DNA of 64,000 bases from Bacillus sp. ISL-18 (GTDB lineage Bacteria; Bacillota; Bacilli; Bacillales; Cytobacillaceae): NCBI RefSeq assembly GCF_018613415.1, contig NZ_JAGGQG010000002.1, positions 1,019,438-1,083,437 of the forward strand, read 5' to 3'. The position numbers and the translations under genes are program-made. A model generated the notes under the pieces. The model was given only the letters and a program-made list of their open reading frames with translations, was not told the origin of the DNA and did no database searches. Below are positions 1 to 10,520 of the stretch, in pieces; the stretch's first letter is position 1; each line of letters starts with the position of its first letter.

Positions 1-2556
1 GTAACCTCCGTAAATCCAGATGGTGTCGAATCGGCTCCATCTAACAAAATTACCGGAAAAACAACAGCTATACCAGAGATTTTTAATATTGTTGATTTTG
101 GTGCCACACCAAATGATGACACAAAGGATACAAAAGCCATTCAGGCAGCCATTGATGCGGCTACACCTGGAGCGAAAGTGTTAATTCCAGAAGGTAAATT
201 TATTTCTGGAGAAATATGGCTTAAATCGGATATGACACTTCAGGTTGATGGGTATTTACTAGGTTCTCCTGATGCAGAAGATTACAGCCGGAATTTCTGG
301 GTATACGACTATTCAACAGACGAACGTTCCTATTCTCTCATCAATGCCCATACCTATGATTACGGAAGCCTAAAGAATATTCGCATCGTAGGAAAAGGAA
401 CAATCGATGGGAATGGATGGAAGTTGGATCCCAATTCCCCAACAATTGATGAAGCAGGGAATGAGCTTCCACGCTTATTGTCAGGCAGTAACGCAAAGGT
501 AACTGGGAATGTCACAGTTCAAGATGGCCGTATGAGTCCATTAGATCTAGCATCTGATTCTACATATGGGAAATTGGCAGCAGCTCAATCATATGCGGCA
601 CAGGTTGATGGTATGAATCCAAAGTCAGCTTATTCTACACGCTCAAATCTAATTACGGTACGTGGCGTGGACGGAATGTATTATGAAGGAATTACGCAGC
701 TTAATCCTGCCTTCCATGGGATTGTTAACCTTCATAGTAAGAACATTGTTGTAAATGGAACAACAGCCAAAACATATGATGCCAACAATGCGGACGGGTT
801 TGAATTTGGTGATTCGCAAAACATCATGGTTTTCAATAACTTTGTGGATACCGGAGATGACGCGATTAACTTTGCTGCAGGCATGGGACAGGCAGCAGCG
901 AAAGAGGAACCTACTGGAGAGGCTTGGATTTTCAATAACTATATCCGTGAAGGCCACGGCGGGGTTGTCACAGGAAGCCATACGGGCAGCTGGTTCGAGA
1001 ACTTTTTGGTGGAAGATAATATTATGTATAAAACGGACGTAGGACTGCGTGCCAAAACGAACACACCAATGGGCGGAGGAGCAAGGGCTATCCTTTTCAG
1101 GGATAATGCGTTAGAAGGAATTGATGGGGATGGACCATTTGTATTCACTTCTTCTTATGAAGATGCTAATGCCGCGATTCTTTATGAGCCGGCACAGCAA
1201 ATTTCTCAATTTAAGGACATCCGGATTGAGAATACCACTGTTCGCAATCAAGGGGGCAGTAAGAAACAAGCCATCCTGGTAAAAGGAAATAACGATGTAG
1301 GGGAAGTCTATCACGAAAATATCACCTTTGAAAATGTTAAATTTGATCATGTATTTTCCGCTAATCTGGATTACGCCAAAGATTTCAAATTTAAAAATGT
1401 TTCGTTTACAAACGTCAAAGATAATGGTGGAAACCCATGGAGAATTACCAATTCTACAGGACTTGTCTTTGAAAATACAACAGGAGCTCCTGATGATGCA
1501 GCACAAAAACCTCAATGGTCAGAAAATGCAGCTGCACAAGCTGTATCGTCAGAGGATGGAAAGAGTGTTACCTTAACATGGATCGGAGCTTCTGACAATG
1601 TTGGAGTTTCAGGGTATACCATTTATAAGGATGGAAAGAAAATGGACACAGGATACACAACAACTAAAAACACAAGGTTTACCGTTAACGGTTTAACACC
1701 TGGCAAAGAGTACACATTCAAAGTGGAAGCGACGGATGCAATGGGTAATCGTACTTCTGATGGTCCTGAAAAGAAAATAACCACAAAGGGAGAAGCAGAT
1801 GTAACGGCACCAGTACTTCCAGGTGATACTAAGATTAAAGAACCAACCACGACCATACCTGCAAATGAAACGTTCAGCGGCAAAGAAGTAGAAGTTGTAT
1901 ACCCTGGATTCACTTGGGCGTCGCTTGACTGGGAATCAGCAAGTGATGATACCGGTATTGCCGGCTATAATGTGTACGCAAATGGAGAATTCCATGGCTT
2001 TGCTGAATCCAGCAACTATACGTTAACCGAACTTCAGCCAGGTACCAAATATGTAGTAGAAGTGGAGGCAGTCGATCTTGCAGGCAATAAAACAAAATAC
2101 GGCTCCCCTTTGAATCTCGTAACAGCTGATCCGTATGCTATTGGGGCTCCATCTTTTACAGGCGGGCTAAAAGCTCAGATTGGGATGGATGGTACAAGTG
2201 TGTCCCTCTCTTGGAACAAGGCAGCCGCCATTAACCAAAAGATCATCGGATACCGTGTGTATGTAAACGGAAAAGCCATTAAGCCTGATGGGGCAGTATT
2301 TACACCAATTAATGCGGAAATGACAACCGCTGAAACACATTATACGGTTACTGGCCTTAAACAAGGTAAACTGTATACCTTTAAAGTGGAAGCTGTAGGA
2401 CAGGGAATCAAATATTCAAAAAGAGAAAGACTATCTGATGTCATTCCAAACGGTCTTGATAAAGTTATAGGATATCGCTGGAGTGGTTTTGGTCCAAGCG
2501 AAACCGTTCATTTAATACCCGGGAAGGCTATTAGCGAACAGGCCAAATCAAAGTAA
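1..2556 (+). CDS. GH28 polygalacturonase with fibronectin III modules (5' end outside window)
   Basis: Secreted-type pectin depolymerase that hydrolyses polygalacturonate. The frame is open from base 1, so the start and any signal peptide lie outside; 851 residues are visible. They begin with the end of an FN3 module, followed by a right-handed beta-helix. The GH28 signature residues are present in variant form: NAD at visible residues 263-265 (NTD in most members), the Asp pair 286/287, GHG with His319, and R-A-K at 350-352. Three further FN3-like modules fill about residues 505-845. This FN3-GH28 layout is typical of exo-acting bacterial polygalacturonases, but exo versus endo action is inference. 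It heads the pectin locus and is followed by a strong terminator. Confidence 0.9.
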   Translation, partial: VTSVNPDGVESAPSNKITGKTTAIPEIFNIVDFGATPNDDTKDTKAIQAAIDAATPGAKVLIPEGKFISGEIWLKSDMTLQVDGYLLGSPDAEDYSRNFWVYDYSTDERSYSLINAHTYDYGSLKNIRIVGKGTIDGNGWKLDPNSPTIDEAGNELPRLLSGSNAKVTGNVTVQDGRMSPLDLASDSTYGKLAAAQSYAAQVDGMNPKSAYSTRSNLITVRGVDGMYYEGITQLNPAFHGIVNLHSKNIVVNGTTAKTYDANNADGFEFGDSQNIMVFNNFVDTGDDAINFAAGMGQAAAKEEPTGEAWIFNNYIREGHGGVVTGSHTGSWFENFLVEDNIMYKTDVGLRAKTNTPMGGGARAILFRDNALEGIDGDGPFVFTSSYEDANAAILYEPAQQISQFKDIRIENTTVRNQGGSKKQAILVKGNNDVGEVYHENITFENVKFDHVFSANLDYAKDFKFKNVSFTNVKDNGGNPWRITNSTGLVFENTTGAPDDAAQKPQWSENAAAQAVSSEDGKSVTLTWIGASDNVGVSGYTIYKDGKKMDTGYTTTKNTRFTVNGLTPGKEYTFKVEATDAMGNRTSDGPEKKITTKGEADVTAPVLPGDTKIKEPTTTIPANETFSGKEVEVVYPGFTWASLDWESASDDTGIAGYNVYANGEFHGFAESSNYTLTELQPGTKYVVEVEAVDLAGNKTKYGSPLNLVTADPYAIGAPSFTGGLKAQIGMDGTSVSLSWNKAAAINQKIIGYRVYVNGKAIKPDGAVFTPINAEMTTAETHYTVTGLKQGKLYTFKVEAVGQGIKYSKRERLSDVIPNGLDKVIGYRWSGFGPSETVHLIPGKAISEQAKSK

Positions 2557-2573
2557 GAATATAATAATAGAAG

Positions 2574-2608
2574 AAACAGGGTGGGATTTTAAAATCCCCC
2601 CTGTTTTT
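2574..2608 (+). terminator. Rho-independent terminator of the GH28 gene
   Basis: A long stem (AAACAGGG, a bulge, then GGGATTTT and its complement) is followed by TTTTT. It separates the polygalacturonase from the methylesterase gene, which therefore probably has its own promoter. Confidence 0.85.
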
Positions 2609-2809
2609 AATGGTGATATCACAAGTTTACGTCTTTATAAAAAAGAATAAGTAAATATGACTATTAATCAAGTTGTTACAACCAAAACTATTTTACTAAT
2701 TTCTAAAACAGTTAAAAATATAAAACGGTTTTCTAAAGATTTTGTATTCTCAAAAAAATATTGCACTTGCATAATAACACTTAGACTTTACGAAAGGAAG
2801 GTAATAGAA

Positions 2810-4351
2810 TTGGTCGTTTTTAAAAAGGGAAACAAAAAAATGATGCTCTCTTCAGTGACATTAGTAACAATACTAAGTGGTTTTCATCCAGATTTCAGTT
2901 TTGCTGAGTCAGCTGTGGGATCACCAAACTATACGGAAACCTCCGTGGCTGCTTCTGCAACCGAGATTACAGTTGTCGATACGTCTCAATTAATTAGCGG
3001 ACTTCATATTAAAAAGTTAAAAATGTTAGGCATTACAGGGGGAGAGATGGAAACAGAATCTCCCGACATTTATCCGCCAGGTAATAAAGTAAAAATGAAA
3101 GAGGTAGATTTCATAGGCGGTAACCTGATTGCAGTAACGTTTGACAAAAAGCTAGAATCAATAAACCTTAATGACATCTCTTTTTTAAAAAATGGAGAGC
3201 ATCTTGATGTAAAAAGAGCAGCAATTGCTGAAAATAAGGATGGTCATACGGTCATCTTCTTTGAATCTGCCACCCCCATCAATTCAGAATCCATCAACAT
3301 GGAAGACAAAATGATAGCCTCAGTCGTTAATGAAGACTCCACAGATATCAATGGAAATACTTTAAAAATCGAAGACCACAGAAAGATCAAAGATATTACA
3401 CCAAAGTTGAATGAAATACCCAATTTATTGACCGTATCCAAGGATGGCCTAGCAGATTATACTACCGTCCAGGGTGCAATTGATGCGATTCCTGCGAATA
3501 ATGCCGAAAGAGTGGAAGTTTTTATCGAAAATGGTGTGTATAAGGAGCTTGTTACCATTCCTAAGGATAAGCCTTTTATTGACCTTAAAGGTGAAAGCGT
3601 TTCCGGGACCGTCATTACTTATGATAACTATTCAGGTAAGGAAAAGCCAGGCGGTGGTACCTATGGAACAACCGGCAGTGCCAGCGTCTACATTTATGGA
3701 GATGATTTTACCGCCGAAAACCTTACCTTTGAAAATTCATTTGATGAGCAAAGTGTGAATGTTAGTAATAAGCAGGCTGTAGCTGTTTATGCAAGAGGTG
3801 AACGCCAAACCTTCAAAAATTCCCGGTTTATTGGGAATCAGGATACATTGTATGTAAATGGCGGAACACAATATTTCTACCAATCTTATATCGAGGGTGA
3901 TGTTGATTTCATCTTTGGGCGCTCAAGTGCCGTCTTTGAAGAATGTGACATTTTTTCTCTTGACCGCGGCTCGTCAACGAATAACGGATTTGTAACCGCT
4001 GCCAGTACGTTGATCACGGAGCCGTATGGATTCTTATTTCTTGATTCGAAGCTGTTAAGCAATGCTCCGACAGGTACCGTCTATTTGGGGCGGCCTTGGC
4101 ATCCTAGTGGAGACCCCAATGCCATCGGAAGTGTAGTTTTTATGAATAGTTATCTCGGACCACATATCATAGCGCAAGGCTGGACTGATATGTCAGGTTT
4201 TTCATACAAAGACGCGAGATTTTATGAATACAAAAATGATGGCCCAGGAGCAGTAATAAATCAAGATCGCAGGCAGCTGTCTGACGAAGAAGCCAAGCAG
4301 TACACGATTGAAAATGTCCTGAAAGGTTGGAATCCTAAAGGCAACTTGTAA
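2810..4351 (+). CDS. Pectin methylesterase (CE8), secreted
   Basis: Removes methyl esters from homogalacturonan so that the lyases and polygalacturonase can act. The TTG start at 2810 is chosen because AAGGAAGG lies 8 nt upstream and a signal peptide (basic start, hydrophobic core, ending near FAES) follows directly; a longer reading from 2657 has no ribosome binding site. The protein has 513 residues. Residues about 90-190 form an extra Ig-like domain, and the CE8 beta-helix follows. Catalytic residues are visible: Asp345 in QDTLY (acid/base), Asp366 in DFIFG (nucleophile) and Arg428 in LGRPW. It sits between the polygalacturonase and the PL9 lyase. Confidence 0.9.
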   Translation: MVVFKKGNKKMMLSSVTLVTILSGFHPDFSFAESAVGSPNYTETSVAASATEITVVDTSQLISGLHIKKLKMLGITGGEMETESPDIYPPGNKVKMKEVDFIGGNLIAVTFDKKLESINLNDISFLKNGEHLDVKRAAIAENKDGHTVIFFESATPINSESINMEDKMIASVVNEDSTDINGNTLKIEDHRKIKDITPKLNEIPNLLTVSKDGLADYTTVQGAIDAIPANNAERVEVFIENGVYKELVTIPKDKPFIDLKGESVSGTVITYDNYSGKEKPGGGTYGTTGSASVYIYGDDFTAENLTFENSFDEQSVNVSNKQAVAVYARGERQTFKNSRFIGNQDTLYVNGGTQYFYQSYIEGDVDFIFGRSSAVFEECDIFSLDRGSSTNNGFVTAASTLITEPYGFLFLDSKLLSNAPTGTVYLGRPWHPSGDPNAIGSVVFMNSYLGPHIIAQGWTDMSGFSYKDARFYEYKNDGPGAVINQDRRQLSDEEAKQYTIENVLKGWNPKGNL

Positions 4352-4477
4352 AAAAATGGAATATAAGAAGGAGTATGATGAGAAAAAAGCTAAAAGAAAA
4401 AATTCTATTAAAATAGCAAAAATGAATTCTGTGTAACTTCAAAATACTGTTATGAAAGTGAATGGGGAGTGAGAAAT

Positions 4478-7081
4478 TTGAAGGCGTTAGCAAAAATACG
4501 AAGTGTTTTACTTGGTTTGCTTTTCGTTTGCAGCAGCATTCCAGCAGCATATGCAGAAGAAACAGGCGGTAATCAGGAAGCAGCGCAAACTGAGGGAGTA
4601 GTGTGGCAAAGCGTTACATTTGGCCAGTCAACAGATTTGAACTTTGCCGCGAATGTTTTGCCTGAAAAAATTGGTACAAACTATGCAGCACCAGAAAAGC
4701 CCGGCACCATTGAGGGAAAAATTATGTTAGAGAGCAGGGGAGGAAAGCTGGCTCCTGGACACGACGGGATGACCTTCTACTATACAAAGCTCGATCCCAA
4801 TCTAGATAACTTCGTCTTGGAAGCTGACATGACGATCGAACAGTTCGGTCCGGAAACAGGGGCTAGACCAAATGGTCAGGAAAGTGCAGGGATTATGGTC
4901 AGGGACACGATCGGTGCACCGCGGCAAGACCCGATGATCCTTGGTTATGAAGAAGTTCCAGCTGCTTCTAATGTTTTTGGAGTCGGTATGATGCGTAATG
5001 GTGTAGCTCCAATCTACAGGACAGGTGTCCTATATCCATGGGGGAATCTCGGAAGTCAATTAAAAGCCTCTCCTTTTACAACTGATTCACAGTATAAACT
5101 TCCTGTTGGAACACCTGTTAAGGTAAGGCTGGAGCGGACTGACACAGAATTTATCATGTCTGCTACCTATACCCATTTGGCTGAAGAAAAAACATTTGAA
5201 CAAAAAATCAAAGGAGCCGATCTTGTTCAAGTGATGGACAAGGATCATATGTATGTTGGATTTTATGCAGCCAGAAATGCCAAAATGACGATTCAGAATG
5301 CAAAACTAACTCTTAGCGAAGCCCATACTGTGCCCACACCGCCAACGGAGCCTGTACTAGATAAACCAAGTATGAGCTTACTTTCGGCGCCAGAATCTGG
5401 TTCACAACAGTATGAACTGAAAGCACTTACCAATTATAGCGGCACAATATCAGTAGTAAAAGATGGGGAAGAAGTAGTGAGCGGGGCAGCGGTTCATAAG
5501 GATCAGGCATATTCATTTAGTACAGTATTGGATAGCCCAACCACCGATTTTATTGTGACCTATACGCCAAGTGAAGGACCATCCACTTCATCCATCACCA
5601 AGAACCTTTCCGTAACAAAGAAAATTTATACGAACGGGGCAGGATTGTATGTTTCACCAAAAGGGACTAGTTCTGCCAAAGGAACAATCGATGATCCAGT
5701 AGATTTGGAAACGGCCATTAAATTCGCCATACCTGGTGAAACGATTTACATGCGTGAGGGTATCTATACCCCTTCTTCGATCATTACTATTAAGAAGGAA
5801 TATAGCGGTTCCAAAGAAAAAATGAAAACATTAACGGCTTATAATGGTGAAAAAGTAGTGATTGATGGGCAAGGGAAACTTAGTAATGTCCTGCAATTAA
5901 ATGGAGATTACTGGCACTTGTTTGGCATCCGGATCACGAAGGCATCTTCAAGTGGGATGCGAGTAAGCGGTGACCATAATATTGTGGAACAAATGCTGTT
6001 CAACTATAACCTAGATACAGGTCTGCAAATTAGCGGCAGTGGTTCCAATCCAGATTTATGGCCGAAGTATAATTTAATCTTAAATTGTGAATCACATGAT
6101 AACCGTGACCTTTCCGACGAAAATGCAGACGGATTTTCCGCCAAGCTGGGTGTCGGTGTCGGAAATGTCTTCAGAGGAAACATCGCCCATCATAATATCG
6201 ATGATGGCTGGGATTTGTACAACCGAACGAATGAAGGCGCAAATATGCCAATAACCCTAGAAGGAAACATTGCCTACTCAAACGGTAAACTAAGCAATGG
6301 CTATAACAAAGATGGCAACGCTGGTAATGGTTTTAAGCTGGGCGGGGAAGGATTGCCGGTTGCTCATATTGTTCGAAACAATATTGCTTTTGACAATAAT
6401 ATGGATGGTTTTACGGACAATTTTAATCCAGGTAAAATGGTTGTGGAAAATAACACAGCTTTTAATAATAAAAGGTTTAACTATGTGTTTCGGATCAATC
6501 CATACTTCACGGCTCAAGAGCAGGGGACTTTTAAAAACAACCTTTCCTATCGAACTGCTTCCGGTGCAGTAAAGGATTTTATTTCAGGTAATAATGATAG
6601 CACGAATTTCTTCTATGACGGAGCCAAAACATCCAACAGCGAGGGGACCGTTGTTACTTCTAAAGACTTTGCCAGTTTTGAGATACCAGACCAGTTTGAT
6701 AGAGATATAGATGGAAACATCCTTTATGGCAGCTTTCTTCGTATCTCTCCTGATAGTTTCCTAAATAGTACTGGTATCAATAAAGGCTATGTTGGCGCAC
6801 TGCCGGCAGATCCTGTGTCAATTAGACTGGATGGCCCTGACACTCTAAGAGAAGGGGAATCAGCAAAGGCAGTTGTCGTTGCCAGATTCTTTAATGGCTC
6901 TGAAAAAGTTTTATCCTCTGGAATTCAGTTCAAGAGTGGAGATAACTCCATTGCTGCAGTAGACCGGGGAGGCAATCTTCAAGCCGGGGAGAAAGGGAAA
7001 ACTTCTGTTACCGCTTTTTACCATGGCTTGGAGGCAAAGCTTGAAATCCATGTAAAACAAATGCCCCCAGGGTTAAAATAA
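4478..7081 (+). CDS. PL9-type pectate lyase (PelX-like), secreted
   Basis: Cleaves polygalacturonate by beta-elimination. The TTG at 4478 has GGGGAG at a good distance, whereas the in-frame GTG at 4469 would overlap it. A signal peptide ends near AYAEE. The 867-residue protein has an N-terminal beta-sandwich-like region (about 35-280), an Ig-like linker (about 295-385), and a PL9 parallel beta-helix (about 390-740). The helix carries the family blocks NADGFSAKLG, HHNIDDGWDL, GNGFKLGG and MDGFTDNFNPG. The Lys of the FKLG block (K620) is the expected catalytic base, and the Asp cluster fits the calcium site. A Big-type domain closes the C terminus. Exo or endo action cannot be told from sequence. 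Confidence 0.87.
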   Translation: MKALAKIRSVLLGLLFVCSSIPAAYAEETGGNQEAAQTEGVVWQSVTFGQSTDLNFAANVLPEKIGTNYAAPEKPGTIEGKIMLESRGGKLAPGHDGMTFYYTKLDPNLDNFVLEADMTIEQFGPETGARPNGQESAGIMVRDTIGAPRQDPMILGYEEVPAASNVFGVGMMRNGVAPIYRTGVLYPWGNLGSQLKASPFTTDSQYKLPVGTPVKVRLERTDTEFIMSATYTHLAEEKTFEQKIKGADLVQVMDKDHMYVGFYAARNAKMTIQNAKLTLSEAHTVPTPPTEPVLDKPSMSLLSAPESGSQQYELKALTNYSGTISVVKDGEEVVSGAAVHKDQAYSFSTVLDSPTTDFIVTYTPSEGPSTSSITKNLSVTKKIYTNGAGLYVSPKGTSSAKGTIDDPVDLETAIKFAIPGETIYMREGIYTPSSIITIKKEYSGSKEKMKTLTAYNGEKVVIDGQGKLSNVLQLNGDYWHLFGIRITKASSSGMRVSGDHNIVEQMLFNYNLDTGLQISGSGSNPDLWPKYNLILNCESHDNRDLSDENADGFSAKLGVGVGNVFRGNIAHHNIDDGWDLYNRTNEGANMPITLEGNIAYSNGKLSNGYNKDGNAGNGFKLGGEGLPVAHIVRNNIAFDNNMDGFTDNFNPGKMVVENNTAFNNKRFNYVFRINPYFTAQEQGTFKNNLSYRTASGAVKDFISGNNDSTNFFYDGAKTSNSEGTVVTSKDFASFEIPDQFDRDIDGNILYGSFLRISPDSFLNSTGINKGYVGALPADPVSIRLDGPDTLREGESAKAVVVARFFNGSEKVLSSGIQFKSGDNSIAAVDRGGNLQAGEKGKTSVTAFYHGLEAKLEIHVKQMPPGLK

Positions 7082-7097
7082 CCGAATAATAGAAAAG

Positions 7098-7130
7098 AAG
7101 GCAGCTGTTCGCAGTTGCCTTTATTTTGTT
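7098..7130 (+). terminator. Terminator after the PL9 lyase gene
   Basis: Hairpin GGCAGCTG-TTCG-CAGTTGCC (one G-T wobble) followed by a T-rich tract. Confidence 0.75.
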
Positions 7131-7209
7131 GTGCATATTTAAATAATATATAAAAAAATATGAACATCTAAAAAAATCAAACAAACAGCTAAAGATATTG
7201 AATTCTCCG

Positions 7210-7223
7210 TGTAAGCGTTTTCT
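7210..7223 (+). promoter_or_regulatory. cre-like catabolite repression site
   Basis: TGTAAGCGTTTTCT matches the CcpA consensus TGWAANCGNTNWCA at 13 of 14 positions. It lies 36 bp before the start of the importer operon, where it would put uptake under carbon catabolite repression. CcpA control is inferred from the motif and its position. Confidence 0.65.
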
Positions 7224-7258
7224 GTTAAGATAAAAAACAAGAAAGGAGGATCCATTCA

Positions 7259-8206
7259 ATGAATCTAAGACAAGAGCTGGAAGTACCAGTAGTTTCTACT
7301 GAGAAAAAGAAACCAATCAAAAAATATAAACTAGAAAAATGGATACCTTATTTGTTTATTTTGCCATCAACACTCATGATTGTAACCTTTTTGTTCTATC
7401 CGATTGGGACGGTATTCTACTACAGTCTCCAAAATTATGATATATCCGCTCCCTTTTATAACGGTTTTGCCGGGATAGACAATTTCAAGAAGATTTTTTC
7501 GGAGGATAAATTATTTCTTCCAAGTTTGTTAACCTCTTTTAAATGGGTGGTTTCTCAGGTAGGCTTACAGTTGGTCTTTGGCTTAATTGCAGCACTCCTT
7601 CTTAATCAAAAATTTAAGTTTAGAGGGATAATAAGAGCGGCTGCCTTTATTCCATGGGCCATCTCGGGTGTGTTAGCCTCTGTAATGTGGTCCCTAATGT
7701 TTAATGAACATATGGGGGTTATCAATGATCTTTTCATGAGGCTGGGGATTATCAGTGAAAGCAAGGCATGGCTGGCTGATGGCACGACTGCTTTTATATC
7801 GGTCGTTATTGCTGAGTTATGGAGAGGTGTTCCTTTCTTTGCCATTACCTTACTCGCCTCACTTCAAAGTATCCCAGAAGAACTTTATGAAGCGGCAAAA
7901 GTGGATGGTGCAAGCAGAGTGAAATCGCTCTTATATGTGACACTGCCTTCATTGAAAAATACAATTGTCCTGACAACGTTACTCCGTGTGATTTGGGAGT
8001 TTAATAACGTCGACCTTCTTTTCAACCTTACTGGCGGAGGGCCGGCACACAGTACCACAACCTTGACGATGTACATTGCTGAACAGGCAGTACACGGATC
8101 AAATTTTGGATATGGCTCAGCACTAACCGTTGTTGCTTTTGGTATATTACTAATCTTTGCAATGATCTATTTAAGGATTACACGATATGATAGGGAGGGG
8201 AATTAA
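7259..8206 (+). CDS. Sugar ABC transporter permease (MalF/UgpA type)
   Basis: First membrane subunit of an importer whose context points to oligogalacturonides. The 315-residue protein has a cytoplasmic basic N-terminal stretch, six predicted membrane segments, and an EAA loop (ELYEAAKVDGAS near residue 205) that would dock an ATPase. GAAAGGAGGA precedes the ATG. The second permease and the binding lipoprotein follow. No ATP-binding gene is present, as usual for Bacillus sugar importers that share MsmX; MsmX use is inference from established biology. Exact substrate is inferred only from the neighbouring pectinolytic genes. Confidence 0.88.
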   Translation: MNLRQELEVPVVSTEKKKPIKKYKLEKWIPYLFILPSTLMIVTFLFYPIGTVFYYSLQNYDISAPFYNGFAGIDNFKKIFSEDKLFLPSLLTSFKWVVSQVGLQLVFGLIAALLLNQKFKFRGIIRAAAFIPWAISGVLASVMWSLMFNEHMGVINDLFMRLGIISESKAWLADGTTAFISVVIAELWRGVPFFAITLLASLQSIPEELYEAAKVDGASRVKSLLYVTLPSLKNTIVLTTLLRVIWEFNNVDLLFNLTGGGPAHSTTTLTMYIAEQAVHGSNFGYGSALTVVAFGILLIFAMIYLRITRYDREGN

Positions 8207-8207
8207 C

Positions 8208-9041
8208 ATGAAAAACACAAAAAGGGTTGACCGGCTGCTGACATTTAATCTGCCGCTACTGGTTATGCTCGCTTTTACTCTCTTTCCGTTATACTGGACC
8301 ATTAATACGGCTTTTAAGCACGAAGGAGATATCGTCAAGCGGCCGATTGGATATATTCCTGCGTCGCCGACAATCGATAACTTCGTTACAGCATGGACAA
8401 ATGTAGGGTTTTCAACCTACTTTAAAAATAGTTTAATAGTTGGTGTATGTACGGTTTTTATCGTATTAATTCTATCAACTTTATCAGGTTATGCCTTAAG
8501 CAGGTACAAGTTTAAGGGGAAGCGTGCATTCCTTCTTTTGCTCTTATGTACACAGTTTATTCCAAGGTCCATGTTAATTATACCTTTGTTTATTATCTTC
8601 AAACATATGGGGTTAATCAGTAACCCGCTTTCCTTAATTATTACTTATGCGGCTGTTGAAATTCCATTTACGACCGTTTTAATGAATGGTTTCATATCAA
8701 ACGTCCCTCGAGAACTTGAAGAAGCGGCGATGGTAGATGGCTGTAACAAGCTGCAGGCAATTCGTTATGTTATTTTCCCGCTCTTGGTTCCAGGGATCGT
8801 AGCAACGAGTGTATTTACCTTCATTTATACCTGGAATGAATTCCTAATTGCCCTGATGCTGACAAACCAGCAGGGCAAGTTTACACTTCCAGTCGGCCTC
8901 AGCTATATGATGGGTGAATTTAATATCAACTATGGCGCTCTAGCGGCCGGAAGTGTAATCGCCTTAATTCCGGCAGTTCTAATGTTTGCCTATGCACAAA
9001 AACATTTGGTAAATGGCATGGGTGGAGCTGTCAAAGGATAA
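8208..9041 (+). CDS. Sugar ABC transporter permease (MalG/LacG type)
   Basis: Second membrane subunit of the same importer, 277 residues, with six membrane segments and the EAA loop ELEEAAMVDGCN. The ATG at 8208 follows GGGAGGGG with good spacing. An earlier in-frame ATG at 8187 would overlap the upstream gene and has no binding site. The gap to the first permease is one base, so the two are translationally coupled and probably form the heterodimeric channel. Confidence 0.88.
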   Translation: MKNTKRVDRLLTFNLPLLVMLAFTLFPLYWTINTAFKHEGDIVKRPIGYIPASPTIDNFVTAWTNVGFSTYFKNSLIVGVCTVFIVLILSTLSGYALSRYKFKGKRAFLLLLLCTQFIPRSMLIIPLFIIFKHMGLISNPLSLIITYAAVEIPFTTVLMNGFISNVPRELEEAAMVDGCNKLQAIRYVIFPLLVPGIVATSVFTFIYTWNEFLIALMLTNQQGKFTLPVGLSYMMGEFNINYGALAAGSVIALIPAVLMFAYAQKHLVNGMGGAVKG

Positions 9042-9167
9042 CTTACTGTTTGATTAAAAGACTGTGTTAAAGATCATCCGTTGCCTTGCAGATTGAAGCG
9101 GAAAACAACAGCAACTTTAATACAGCCTATATAACAACATAAACCAAAAGGATTGAGGGGGATTTTT

Positions 9168-10511
9168 GTGTACAAAAAGTTTTGGAAAACAATTGCCGCT
9201 ACATCAATGGCAGCGTCAATACTGCTTGCAGGCTGCGCTTCCGATTCCGGCAGCAGTAAAGAAGCAAGCACAAAGGAAAAGAAAACAGATCCAAATGAAA
9301 AAATCACGTTAACGTTTTGGGATGAAAATGCCGGACCGCAGCGTACACCAATCTGGGAAGAATTGATTAAACGATTTGAAGAGAAAAATCCTAACATTGA
9401 TGTTGAATATGTCGGGCTTCCAAAAGACTCAGCAAAAGCAAAGTACGATGCATCCATCGCTGCCGAGGATACTCCTGATGTGGGAAGTGTGCAGACTAGC
9501 TGGCTCCCAGAATTTGCATTGAGAGAGGCATTGCTGCCATTAGATTCCTATTATAAAAAATGGGAGGATAAAGACAAGATTAATAAAGGAGCAATTGACT
9601 TTAACAAAGAAATCGTTGTTGACCACAAATTATACGGCATTCCATATACACAAAACCTTGATATTCTTTGGGTCCGTTCTGACTGGTTCAAGGAAAAAGG
9701 GACAAAAATTCCTGAAACCTGGGATGATTTCTTCACTGCTGTTGAACAGCAAACAGACAAAGCCAACAACCGCTATGGTTATACCATCCGCGGAGGAGCT
9801 GGCGGATCGTTCCAATTACAGCGTTTAATGTATGCATACTCAGGTAAAGAGGACTACATTAAAAATGGCAAAAGTACAATCAATAGCAAAGAACATGTTG
9901 AGTTTCTGAAGAAGTATTTTGCCTTGTATAAAAAGGATACACCGCAAAGTGATATCACAAACGGATACAAAGAAATGATTGCTGGATTCGATACTGGTGC
10001 AGTTGCTATGGTTCAGCATAACATTGGTTCTTTCGGCGAACATAAAGAGGCATTAAAACCAGATCAGTTCCAAGCGATTCCACTTCCAAAAACGGCTGAT
10101 GGCAAATATGTAGCAGAAGGCGGTAACACCATCGGAATCAGTGTATTCAAAACCACAAAACACCCAGAAGCAGCATGGAAATTGGCAGCATTCCTGAATT
10201 CAAAGGACAGCCAATCGTACTGGAACCAGCAGGTTGGTCAGATTCCTACGAACTCTGATGTATTAACTGAACAATGGGTAAAGGATTCTCCACACATTCA
10301 AACAGCATTCAAAGTTTATGATGATCCCAATACCATTCTTTACAAGCCGCCATTCTATCTGCCTGAATACCGATCCATTCTTGATACAGTAGTGGATCCA
10401 GGAACACAGGCGGTCATGAGCGGAAAAATGACGGTAGAAGAATTCCTTGATCAGTGGGCAAAAGCGATTGAAGACGCTCAAAAGAAATACGATGAGCATT
10501 TCAAAAAATAA
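9168..10511 (+). CDS. Sugar ABC transporter substrate-binding lipoprotein
   Basis: Extracellular solute-binding protein (family 1) of the importer, 447 residues. The GTG start at 9168 has GAGGGGG six bases upstream and gives a proper lipoprotein signal with lipobox LLAGC, so the mature protein is anchored at its Cys. The body shows family features such as TFWDEN near the N terminus and alternating alpha/beta segments. It is the last gene of the importer operon and is followed by a terminator. The ligand is probably an oligogalacturonide, from context only. Confidence 0.87.
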   Translation: MYKKFWKTIAATSMAASILLAGCASDSGSSKEASTKEKKTDPNEKITLTFWDENAGPQRTPIWEELIKRFEEKNPNIDVEYVGLPKDSAKAKYDASIAAEDTPDVGSVQTSWLPEFALREALLPLDSYYKKWEDKDKINKGAIDFNKEIVVDHKLYGIPYTQNLDILWVRSDWFKEKGTKIPETWDDFFTAVEQQTDKANNRYGYTIRGGAGGSFQLQRLMYAYSGKEDYIKNGKSTINSKEHVEFLKKYFALYKKDTPQSDITNGYKEMIAGFDTGAVAMVQHNIGSFGEHKEALKPDQFQAIPLPKTADGKYVAEGGNTIGISVFKTTKHPEAAWKLAAFLNSKDSQSYWNQQVGQIPTNSDVLTEQWVKDSPHIQTAFKVYDDPNTILYKPPFYLPEYRSILDTVVDPGTQAVMSGKMTVEEFLDQWAKAIEDAQKKYDEHFKK

Positions 10512-10520
10512 ACATTAAAA

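Noticed and set aside
2657..2809. N-terminal extension of the pectin methylesterase
   Set aside because: No ribosome binding site, and it would bury the signal peptide 50 residues inside the protein.
4375..4416. A 13-codon frame (two ATG in a row) before the PL9 lyase gene
   Set aside because: The AAGGAG is too close to the start codons, and the A-rich content makes a chance frame likely.
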